DNA of 64,000 nt from positions 999,501 through 1,063,500 of the forward strand of contig NZ_CP060139.1 in the NCBI RefSeq assembly GCF_014524565.1, given 5' to 3'. Position 1 is the first letter of the stretch; each line of letters starts with the position of its first letter. The notes beneath the pieces were generated by a model, which saw only the letters and a list, made by a program, of their open reading frames with translations, had not been told where the DNA came from and made no database searches. This document shows, piece by piece, positions 44,923-51,570 of the stretch. The translations under genes and the position numbers were made by a program. The stretch comes from Croceimicrobium hydrocarbonivorans. Its GTDB lineage: Bacteria; Bacteroidota; Bacteroidia; Flavobacteriales; Schleiferiaceae.

Positions 44923-45909
44923 ATGAAAAAGAACCTTACTTTATTACTCTGCTTAATTGGGCTTAGCGCATTCAGCCAGATGCCAAGCGCCGGATTGGTT
45001 TCTTACTACCCCTTCACCACCAATGCCTTGGACCAAAGTGGCAATAACCATGATGGTAATGTATTCGGTGCGAGCCTGAGCTCAGATCGGTATTCACGAC
45101 CCAATCGCGCCTATAGCTTTAATGGTATCAATAATCATATCACCATTCCTTACGACAGTGCCCTGAAACCAAACTTTCCATTTAGCTTATCCCTTTGGTT
45201 TAAAGTAAACTCCTTTTCTGCTCCTTCGGTTGTACTATATGCCAGCGACGAAAAACCAGGTACTTACAGCGGATTTTGGGTAGGTTATCATTCTAGCGGC
45301 GCCGTTACTGCGGCCTATGGTGATGGACTGAATAACAATCCCGGTAATCGCTTAACAAAGGTTTCCTCCACTATAATTGACACTTCTTGGCATCATGTAG
45401 TTGCAGTTTTTAATAACCTAAATGATATTGATGTCTATATCGATTGTCAGCTCGACAATGGCACATATAATGGAGGGGCAGACACTATGACTAGCGGAAA
45501 TTACAACAGTGCCATTGGCCGATCTATTGGCCATTCCACCGTCACTTCCTACCACGATGGCCTAATTGATGATATTCGACTGTATAATATTGCATTAGAT
45601 TCATCAGACCTCAATGCATTGTGCACCGAAGATCCCTATGTTTCAGCACAAGAATATCTAAGTCAAGGAATTAGAATTTACCCTAATCCCACCGAAAGCG
45701 TCCTGAATATTGATATGGGAGGCACTGATTACACAAATTGCAGTTTAAGACTAACAGACGCCTTAGGTCGCATTATTTACAAAAATACCATCGAATCATC
45801 GAGGCCAGTTTTGTCGATTCAAGAATTAGGATTAAAAGGAGTTTACATCTTAAGTATCCATAATCCGGATCAAAGCCTTCTTAAAACCGAAAGAATCTTG
45901 GTACAATAG
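44923..45909 (+). CDS. LamG-domain secreted protein with T9SS sorting tail (328 aa)
   Basis: Signal peptide MKKNLTLLLCLIGLSAFSQ. Residues about 40-225 form a LamG/concanavalin-like domain (LVSYYPFTTNALDQSGNNHD at its start, then FSLSLWFKVNSF, WHHVVAVFNNLNDIDVYIDC and the closing LIDDIRLYNIALDSSDLNAL). The end, with IRIYPNPTESVLNIDM and a GVYILSIHN strand, is a T9SS type A sorting domain that anchors or releases the protein at the cell surface. It probably binds a polysaccharide or protein. Complete; a strong intrinsic terminator follows. Confidence 0.9.
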   Translation: MKKNLTLLLCLIGLSAFSQMPSAGLVSYYPFTTNALDQSGNNHDGNVFGASLSSDRYSRPNRAYSFNGINNHITIPYDSALKPNFPFSLSLWFKVNSFSAPSVVLYASDEKPGTYSGFWVGYHSSGAVTAAYGDGLNNNPGNRLTKVSSTIIDTSWHHVVAVFNNLNDIDVYIDCQLDNGTYNGGADTMTSGNYNSAIGRSIGHSTVTSYHDGLIDDIRLYNIALDSSDLNALCTEDPYVSAQEYLSQGIRIYPNPTESVLNIDMGGTDYTNCSLRLTDALGRIIYKNTIESSRPVLSIQELGLKGVYILSIHNPDQSLLKTERILVQ

Positions 45910-45957
45910 GCTATAAACCAAAGCCGATAGATTCTATCCAATAGATCAAATTTACCG

Positions 45958-46001
45958 AAGCAGCTATTCATTACACAACCAAATGAATAGCTGCTTTTTT
46001 T
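45958..46001 (+). terminator. Strong intrinsic terminator
   Basis: AAGCAGCTATTCATT (45958-45972) and AATGAATAGCTGCTT (45982-45996) are fully complementary over 15 bp around a 9-nt loop, followed by a T-run (45995-46001). It closes the LamG gene transcript. It also means that the next gene cannot begin at the ATG inside this stem. Confidence 0.9.
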
Positions 46002-46066
46002 ATACGAAGTTTAGGGCTCTAAAAAAGATCAGGACATTTACACCTAATTTCGAGAGACTAGATTTT

Positions 46067-46735
46067 ATGGCCGAAACAAAGTTATCTGTCTTTAAGAAAT
46101 TTGCCGATTTGAATGAAGCCAAGGAAGTAGCTTTCATTTTAGCTGAAAAGGGCATCGAGGTTCAATTGGCTGATAACTCGCCGGCCCTGGATATCACCTT
46201 TAGCGGGAATACCCTCGACAATCAAATTGAGCTGAAGATTCCGGCCGAAGATTTCAGAAAAGCCAAGGACCTGCTATTCTCCGAACTGGATATCAAAATT
46301 GAAGAAATTGATCCCGACTATTATCTTCTGGATTTTTCCACTGAAGAATTAAGGGACCTCTTACTTAAATGTGATGAATGGGGAGAGTACGATGTACTAC
46401 TTGCTCGTAAAATCCTTGCATCCAAAGGTGAAGATACCAGCGATGCACGGATGGAGGAATGGAAAATGCAGAGATTAGAAGAATTGGCTAAGCCCGAGAA
46501 AATCCCCTTTATGTGGATAGTGATCGGCTACCTTATGTGCTTTCTCGGCGGCTTATTAGGGGTATTTATCGGTTACCTTATTTGGCATCAGCAAAAAACC
46601 TTGCCTAATGGCCAAAAGGTATATACCTACAGGGAATACGATCGTAAACAGGGACGAAAAATGTTTTGGCTTGGTTTAGCCATGCTTAGTATCGTTACGC
46701 TTTACAAATTGCTCATAGGACCTTTATATCTCTAA
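46067..46735 (+). CDS. DUF2007-like signal-transducing protein with C-terminal membrane helices (222 aa)
   Basis: Residues 1-70 (KLSVFKKFADLNEAKEVAFI, VQLADNSP, then LKIPAEDFRKAKDLLFSELD) match the DUF2007/putative prokaryotic signal-transducing protein domain, a small ferredoxin-like fold. A middle helical part and two transmembrane helices (MWIVIGYLMCFLGGLLGVFI and FWLGLAMLSIVTLYKLLIG) follow. The ATG at 46067 was chosen because an upstream in-frame ATG at 45983 lies inside the terminator stem. The domain's role in cells is not known. It is 12 nt before the next gene. Confidence 0.75.
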   Translation: MAETKLSVFKKFADLNEAKEVAFILAEKGIEVQLADNSPALDITFSGNTLDNQIELKIPAEDFRKAKDLLFSELDIKIEEIDPDYYLLDFSTEELRDLLLKCDEWGEYDVLLARKILASKGEDTSDARMEEWKMQRLEELAKPEKIPFMWIVIGYLMCFLGGLLGVFIGYLIWHQQKTLPNGQKVYTYREYDRKQGRKMFWLGLAMLSIVTLYKLLIGPLYL

Positions 46736-46747
46736 AACTAATGTACC

Positions 46748-47515
46748 ATGACCAAATCCTTTGCTTTAATACTCCTACTCCTTTTAAGTGGAAAAAACCA
46801 AGCCCAAAGTTCAACGGAACTTAGTGTAACAAGACAAGGTCAGATCGACAGCCTGATTAGCTTCATCCAAAACAATCAGATCGCTGAACTGGCCCAAAGG
46901 GTGCGCTATCCGCTAAAGCGTCCCAACCCGGTACCTGATATCCAAAATGCTTCAGAATTCATTCGCTATTATCCTACTTTAATGGATTCTAACTTTCGAA
47001 GCAGCCTAATTAAGCAGACCTATACCCAGGAAAACACCATTGAAAGATATGTTTCCATTGGACTGCTCAATGGGGAGATTTGGCTAGATGAGGAAGGTTG
47101 GATCATCAGTTTTAATCACCATTCTCCCCAAGAACTGGCCTTACAGATAAAACTCAACAAGGCCATCAAAGCCAAGATTCATTCCTCGGTTTCCACTTGG
47201 AAAGAGAACATTTTAGTTTGCCAAAATAAGAAGTTCCTAATTCGAATCGATCGCTTGGAAAACAATGAACTTCGTTATTGCTCCTGGTCCAAAAGCAAGA
47301 CTATATCTGATCCGCCGGACTTAATTCTCTTCCAAGGCGAGGAAGATTTTCAGGGTACCATGGGAGGCGTAAACTATGTTTTCAGCAATGGGGAATGGAC
47401 CTATAGCCTGGACCAGGTTCAGGTGGCAGAGTCCATTGAAAACCTGGGACTATTTTTAAGGCTATACCGAAATGATGAGCTTGTATTAAATTCCAAGATG
47501 GAAGAGATCAAATGA
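46748..47515 (+). CDS. Secreted protein of unknown function (255 aa)
   Basis: Signal peptide MTKSFALILLLLLSGKNQAQ. The mature part opens with a long helix (IDSLISFIQNNQIAELAQRV), as in DUF of exported Bacteroidota proteins with an 'L..yPl.r..P' segment (VRYPLKRPNPVPDIQNASEF). It then has the strands GEIWLDEEGWIISFN and LILFQGEEDFQGTMGGVNYV. No enzyme motif. Its end overlaps the next gene's ATG (ATGA), so they are translated together. Probably a periplasmic partner of the following membrane protein. Confidence 0.7.
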   Translation: MTKSFALILLLLLSGKNQAQSSTELSVTRQGQIDSLISFIQNNQIAELAQRVRYPLKRPNPVPDIQNASEFIRYYPTLMDSNFRSSLIKQTYTQENTIERYVSIGLLNGEIWLDEEGWIISFNHHSPQELALQIKLNKAIKAKIHSSVSTWKENILVCQNKKFLIRIDRLENNELRYCSWSKSKTISDPPDLILFQGEEDFQGTMGGVNYVFSNGEWTYSLDQVQVAESIENLGLFLRLYRNDELVLNSKMEEIK

Positions 47516-47913
47516 AAGACCTATTTCTATCCAAAGGCTTTTGGATCACCATTCTTATATTTTCTATTCTAGGCGCGATTGCCTCCTTATTAATTACAGC
47601 ATTCGAAGAGGAGCCTGTCATTAAAGACTATGGCTACCTATGCCCGCAAAACCCAGATTTCAAAAATGTTGTACCCGCGATAACAAACCCAGAAGATAGT
47701 GTCGCACTTTATGACTTTCAAAGACTTATGTCTGGCGTATCAGATCGAGCCAGATTTGAAGGCATTCTAATTTCAATTGGCAGCAAAGTAGGCCTCCTTA
47801 AAAATGACATGGATAAAGATTTGGTTGAGATCATTCAATTAGACTCTAAAGAGACGGCATGGCTCAGGAGAATTGACATTCAAGGAAAGGCCTGCCAAGG
47901 TCAAAACCAATAG
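47512..47913 (+). CDS. Membrane-anchored protein of unknown function (133 aa)
   Basis: One N-terminal transmembrane helix (FWITILIFSILGAIASLLIT) is followed by an extracytoplasmic part of about 100 residues with two cysteines (GYLCPQNP, GKACQGQN) that may form a disulfide. The start overlaps the previous stop by 4 nt (ATGA). The helix, without a signal cleavage site, suggests an anchor with the rest outside the cytosol. No family recognised. Confidence 0.65.
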   Translation: MKDLFLSKGFWITILIFSILGAIASLLITAFEEEPVIKDYGYLCPQNPDFKNVVPAITNPEDSVALYDFQRLMSGVSDRARFEGILISIGSKVGLLKNDMDKDLVEIIQLDSKETAWLRRIDIQGKACQGQNQ

Positions 47914-48066
47914 CAAAGCCTCTTAAAAAATTTAAAGGGAAAAACCTTTCTTGAATAAAAGGGTATTCCCCCTATTTCGGCCAAAATAGCTAGCCGGCTT
48001 TAAATCAACATCTTAGCAATGTAAAATAATTCTACTTTAGAGTATTGAACATTTAAAAACCCTCTT

Positions 48067-48399
48067 ATGTCAACATTGAAAAACAGCTCATGGAATATTA
48101 ACCATGCCAACACTGGTTCGAATGGAACCCTAAGTTTAAGTGACAATACCACTGGCACATACAAAGCCAATGGCGGTGCTATCAAGAATATTGTATGGGG
48201 CGAAGCCTGGAATGGTGATACCTGTGCACTCTGGGTTTTATTCCAAGAATCCATGCAACGCGATTGTATCCACATTTGGGGTATCGAAATGACCATGGCC
48301 GGTGGCAAGGGAATGTCGGCCTTTGGAAATGCAAGCCCCATGACCCCTACCGACACTGGCTATGTAAATGACAATCTAACGATTAGCCCTTTGAGCTAG
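48067..48399 (+). CDS. Small soluble beta-rich protein, unknown (110 aa)
   Basis: A Gly/Asn/Thr-rich protein without signal peptide. It opens with SSWNINHANTGSNGTLSLSD, continues with GTYKANGGAIKNIVWGEAW, a tryptophan-rich strand (TCALWVLFQES), CIHIWGIEMTMAGG, and ends in SPMTPTDTGYVNDNL. Its alternating strands and W/G pattern look like a small beta-barrel such as lectin- or avidin-type folds, but no family can be named. It is isolated, with a 153-nt leader and its own terminator, so it is an independent, probably well-expressed unit. Confidence 0.7.
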   Translation: MSTLKNSSWNINHANTGSNGTLSLSDNTTGTYKANGGAIKNIVWGEAWNGDTCALWVLFQESMQRDCIHIWGIEMTMAGGKGMSAFGNASPMTPTDTGYVNDNLTISPLS

Positions 48400-48424
48400 T
48401 TTTTTAGATTCATAGTATAGAAGT

Positions 48425-48453
48425 AAATCCCCGCCATGTGTGGGGATTTTTTT
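48425..48453 (+). terminator. Intrinsic terminator after the small beta-rich protein
   Basis: AAATCCCC (48425-48432) and GGGGATTT (48442-48449) pair around a 9-nt loop, and a T-run follows to 48453. Confidence 0.85.
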
Positions 48454-48529
48454 AGGCCCTATAATTGCTAAAAGGGAAGTAGATCCTATGATTTAAGATC
48501 AATAATTTCTACAACTGCAAAATTTTGAA

Positions 48530-49078
48530 ATGACTCAGTTCAGTCGAAAGCTAGCTCAAGTCCTATCTAGATGGCTGGTACTTTCAGTTATGCTTGGAAT
48601 AACAAGCATTAATGCCAAGGCTCAAATTGACTCCCTGCACAGTCTTCCCTCCTCCTCATGCGAATCATGTTTTATATTGGAAAATGAAATTTTCTGCTTT
48701 CATTGGAACTCTGATCGAAGCCTGAAGCTTATTACTCACAGTACACCTGCTAGCTTATTAGCAGCTAAAAATTATGAAGCTTATTGGTCTAAAACTATAT
48801 TTGAAGTTTACGATTCCAATGGCAAACTGCTCTGCCGAAAAACCAGCTTATTTCGATGCAAAGGCGATGCTACAATGATCCTGCAACTTAAAGCAATCCA
48901 GCTACTAGATTCGGGCTTTGAAGTTTTTTCAGAAAGTCAATTTCGGGAAAAAACCACCCATAAAGTCTATGATAAGTCCGGACGGTTCCTTGAGCAGCTT
49001 GAATCGGATGAAAGAACCATTTCCAGATGTATTAGTCAGGCCCTGTACAACTCAAGATGCTACAATGATATTGAATAA
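48530..49078 (+). CDS. Secreted cysteine-containing protein of unknown function (182 aa)
   Basis: The signal peptide is long (about 30 residues, with LVLSVMLGITSINAKAQ before the cleavage site). Three further cysteine groups are visible: SSCESCFI, FRCKGD, and the end SRCISQALYNSRCYN. The fold is beta-rich with FEVYDSNGKLLCRKTS and HKVYDKSGRFLEQLES, two similar strand-turn units. No family recognised. Its stop is 13 nt inside the following gene, so the two are translationally linked. Confidence 0.65.
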   Translation: MTQFSRKLAQVLSRWLVLSVMLGITSINAKAQIDSLHSLPSSSCESCFILENEIFCFHWNSDRSLKLITHSTPASLLAAKNYEAYWSKTIFEVYDSNGKLLCRKTSLFRCKGDATMILQLKAIQLLDSGFEVFSESQFREKTTHKVYDKSGRFLEQLESDERTISRCISQALYNSRCYNDIE

Positions 49079-49586
49079 AAACCTAAGCAATAAACTCTTA
49101 CCTCATTCTGATCTTCAATTAAAAAGCCCTCTTTCTGAAAGTGAGGTTTGCCAGTATCTTGAAGAAAACCTGGAAGCTAAAAAAGCCTTGCGATTTAACT
49201 CAAAAGGCACGTATCGAAGGGCCTTTGAAGGTGAGCTCAAAGGGAAGAACTTTGAAATTCGAAGAACGATAAACTATCAAAATTCCTTTCTTCCAAAAAT
49301 TATTGGGACGATCCGCTCAAGCGGTCCTAATACCGAAATACATCTTAAAATGCGCCTCCCCAAAGGCCGATTGCTTTTCCTTGGAGTTTGGTTCGCCATG
49401 ATCCTTTTCTTTTTAATCCCAAACCTGGTTTCACCACCCGAAACCGAACAGCTAATCATTTTACAACTTGGTCCTATAGCAATGCTCATTTTTGCCTATT
49501 TGCTTAGTACGATTGCATTTCAGTACGAAGTATCAAAAGCTAAACGAATTTTGGAAGAAATCTGGCATATCGAAACCCGCAATTAA
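49065..49586 (+). CDS. Membrane protein with two helices, unknown function (173 aa)
   Basis: I take ATG 49065 as start, overlapping the upstream gene by 14 nt; any longer reading runs deep into that gene. A soluble N-terminal part (LKSPLSESEVCQYLEENLEA; KIIGTIRSSGPNTEIHLKMR) is followed by two helices (LFLGVWFAMILFFLIPNLV and IAMLIFAYLLSTIAFQYEV) and a C-terminal helix (KAKRILEEIWHIE). This resembles the other PH-like plus two-helix proteins of the window (for example at 22754). Function unknown. Confidence 0.6.
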   Translation: MILNKNLSNKLLPHSDLQLKSPLSESEVCQYLEENLEAKKALRFNSKGTYRRAFEGELKGKNFEIRRTINYQNSFLPKIIGTIRSSGPNTEIHLKMRLPKGRLLFLGVWFAMILFFLIPNLVSPPETEQLIILQLGPIAMLIFAYLLSTIAFQYEVSKAKRILEEIWHIETRN

Positions 49587-49679
49587 GCCCTTCACTATTG
49601 CGCTACCAACTTTCAGCTCATTCCTTCAAAAGAGGTAAATTGATATTTTTAGCCATCCATTTACTTGTCTGCATTTCTA

Positions 49680-50255
49680 ATGACCGACTTCAAAAGTTTC
49701 TTCACCCAATTATGCCCAATCGAAGAGGATAATTGGAGAGCTTTCGAAAAGCTCTTTAAACCCAAGCAACTTAAAAAGGGCGAATACTTTATTGAGGCTG
49801 GAGAGCAAGCTAGGGATATTGCTTTTTTGGAAGAGGGTATTATTCGGGCTTTCTACCGCAATGAAAAAGCTCAGGAATACAACAAACATTTCTTCTTAAA
49901 CCCCTGCTTTATTGGAGGCTACACCTCTCTTATCACCAAACAGACAAACTACATTAATCAGGAAGCATTAAGCGATTGCCGGCTTTTGGTTGCTAATTAT
50001 ATTGAGATTCTTGAACTCTACGAAAAAGCACCAGACATTGAAAGAGGCGCTCGAATTTTAGCGGAGCAATTCTTCGTTCAGAAAGAACAGCGCGAAGTAG
50101 AGATTGTGCTTTTAGATGCGGAAGAACGCTACCTGAAATTTCAAAAGGAATTTCCGCAATTAGAACAACAAATTGCCCAATATCATATTGCTTCCTATTT
50201 AGGAATTAGCCCCACCCAATTAAGTCGGATTCGTCGCAAATTGGCTGGCAAATGA
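49680..50255 (+). CDS. Crp/Fnr family transcriptional regulator
   Basis: 191 residues, start ATG at 49680 (an upstream TTG is less likely). The beta roll has FKPKQLKKGEYFIEAGEQAR and FLEEGIIRAFYR, then the linker helix and the recognition region AQYHIASYLGISPTQLSRIR. The usual Glu of FNR is replaced by Thr in the helix (T-Q-L-S-R). No iron-sulfur cysteines. A 14-bp 5-4-5 palindrome begins 4 nt after the stop in front of the darcynin/SDR genes, so these are the likely regulated genes. Confidence 0.85.
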   Translation: MTDFKSFFTQLCPIEEDNWRAFEKLFKPKQLKKGEYFIEAGEQARDIAFLEEGIIRAFYRNEKAQEYNKHFFLNPCFIGGYTSLITKQTNYINQEALSDCRLLVANYIEILELYEKAPDIERGARILAEQFFVQKEQREVEIVLLDAEERYLKFQKEFPQLEQQIAQYHIASYLGISPTQLSRIRRKLAGK

Positions 50256-50259
50256 TTTC

Positions 50260-50273
50260 TTTACCTATGTAAA
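50260..50273. promoter_or_regulatory. Palindrome TTTACCTATGTAAA (5-4-5), candidate Crp/Fnr operator
   Basis: The arms TTTAC and GTAAA pair completely around CTAT. It starts 4 nt after the regulator's stop, the same distance as the palindrome at 12991. It is 38 nt before the darcynin-like start. Binding is inferred. Confidence 0.5.
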
Positions 50274-50311
50274 TGGAAATCCCTTCGGACTGGCTGACTT
50301 TTGATTTTCAA

Positions 50312-50749
50312 ATGAAATCAAAAATGAAAAAGCTAAGTCTCCTTTTAGCAGCACTCTTCCTGCTTTCTGCCTTTAGCTCCTCCAATCCGAATGCCATGCA
50401 TAGTAAAAAGCCCTATACCATTTTGGTATTACTTAATGCCAGTCCTCAATGGTTAAGCCTCAATCGTGATGAACGCAGTCAATTTGTTGAAGAAGAACTG
50501 CAGCCCATCTTTAAGAAAGTAAGTCCAGCGGTAGAAATTCGCCTATTCGACAGCGAATATTTCCATGCTGAAGTTTCAGACTTCATGATTATCACCAGCC
50601 AGGATCTAGATCAATATAAAGTCCTGATCGAAATGCTGCGCGACAGCAAGGTTTATGGAGTACCCTATTTTGAAGTGAAGGATATTATTGTTGGTCAGGA
50701 AGAACTCTTTGAGGAATTCAATGCCCATTTTAAAAAGGAAAAGCAATGA
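50312..50749 (+). CDS. Darcynin-family protein (145 aa)
   Basis: After a hydrophobic start (MKKLSLLLAALFLLSAFSSS, likely a signal peptide or anchor), the protein matches the darcynin pattern: YTILVLLNASPQWLSL, RDERSQFVEEELQPIF, EIRLFDSEYFHAEVSDFMII and YKVLIEMLRDSKVYGVPYFE. Darcynin is an uncharacterised family usually found with oxidoreductases, and lacking a signal peptide in typical members, so the hydrophobic start is unusual. I chose ATG 50312; ATG 50324 is an alternative. Its stop overlaps the start of the SDR gene (ATGA). Confidence 0.75.
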   Translation: MKSKMKKLSLLLAALFLLSAFSSSNPNAMHSKKPYTILVLLNASPQWLSLNRDERSQFVEEELQPIFKKVSPAVEIRLFDSEYFHAEVSDFMIITSQDLDQYKVLIEMLRDSKVYGVPYFEVKDIIVGQEELFEEFNAHFKKEKQ

Positions 50750-51480
50750 ATTTAAGTGGCAATACCATTCTCATTACCGGCGGCTCATCGGGTATCGGAT
50801 TAGCCCTGGCAAAGCGCTTTATAGATTTGGGAAATCAGGTAATCATAAGCGGTCGTTCGGAAGAAAAACTGAATCAAATTAAAAATGAACTCCCGGGAAT
50901 TTCCACTTTCTGTGGAGATTTAAGTGAACAGGAGAACCTGCTTCAATTACAAAAATTCATTCATGAGGAGTTCCCTCAATTGAATATGCTGATCAACAAT
51001 GCCGGCATTCAATACAATTACCACTTAAGCGCAGAATCTGATGTACTGAGCAAAATTGACTATGAACTGGCTTGCAACTTAAATGCGCCTATTAAGCTCA
51101 CCGCCTTACTACTTCCTACCCTTGAAAAACAAGACCTTAGCGCCATTGTAAATGTGAGTAGTGCCTTGTTTATGGCCCCTAAAAAATCGGCACCGGTCTA
51201 TTGTGCCAGTAAGGCTGCCCTGCACAACTTTACCCAAAGCCTGCGCTATCAATTGGAAGAAAGCAAAATTGAAGTTTATGAAATCATACCAGCTTTAATT
51301 GACACAGCCATGACGGCCGGACGTGGAAAATCCAAATTGAGCCCGGATCAATTGGTGGATGAGTTCTTAGACAATTTTAAGGCAGGCCGAAAGGAAAGTT
51401 ATATCGGTAAAACCAAATTATTGCGAATCCTGAAGCGAATAGCACCACGCAAAGCTCAGTCTCTGCTTAAGGAGGCTTAA
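50746..51480 (+). CDS. Short-chain dehydrogenase/reductase (SDR), DltE-like
   Basis: 244 residues of a classical SDR. The cofactor motif is TGGSSGIG (11-18), then NNAG (84-87), the catalytic Ser at about 138-139 and VYCASK with Tyr152 and Lys156. This fits an NAD(P)H-dependent ketone/alcohol oxidoreductase of the DltE-like subgroup. The ATG overlaps the darcynin stop (4 nt), so it is translated with it. Along with the upstream Crp/Fnr regulator it forms a small regulated operon; the substrate is unknown. Confidence 0.85.
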   Translation: MNLSGNTILITGGSSGIGLALAKRFIDLGNQVIISGRSEEKLNQIKNELPGISTFCGDLSEQENLLQLQKFIHEEFPQLNMLINNAGIQYNYHLSAESDVLSKIDYELACNLNAPIKLTALLLPTLEKQDLSAIVNVSSALFMAPKKSAPVYCASKAALHNFTQSLRYQLEESKIEVYEIIPALIDTAMTAGRGKSKLSPDQLVDEFLDNFKAGRKESYIGKTKLLRILKRIAPRKAQSLLKEA

Positions 51481-51570
51481 TTCCAGGTATCAGATTACGA
51501 TTTACTCGATAAAGGCTACCAAACAGTAAGAAGCTGATAGAGCAATGAACTGGCTGATTAATTTAGCCTA

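Noticed and set aside
45983-46066. Longer start (ATG at 45983) for the DUF2007-like gene
   Set aside because: This ATG is inside the 15-bp stem of the terminator of the preceding gene, so transcripts for the gene would have to start after it. The ATG at 46067 gives a normal protein start.
48067-48399. Avidin-like biotin-binding protein
   Set aside because: The G-T-Y and tryptophan pattern is only loosely similar and the typical biotin-contact residues cannot be aligned with confidence.
48918-49064. Longer N-terminus for the two-helix membrane protein ending at 49586
   Set aside because: It would overlap the secreted-protein gene by 160 bases in another frame and gives no sensible protein start. 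The ATG at 49065 is more likely.
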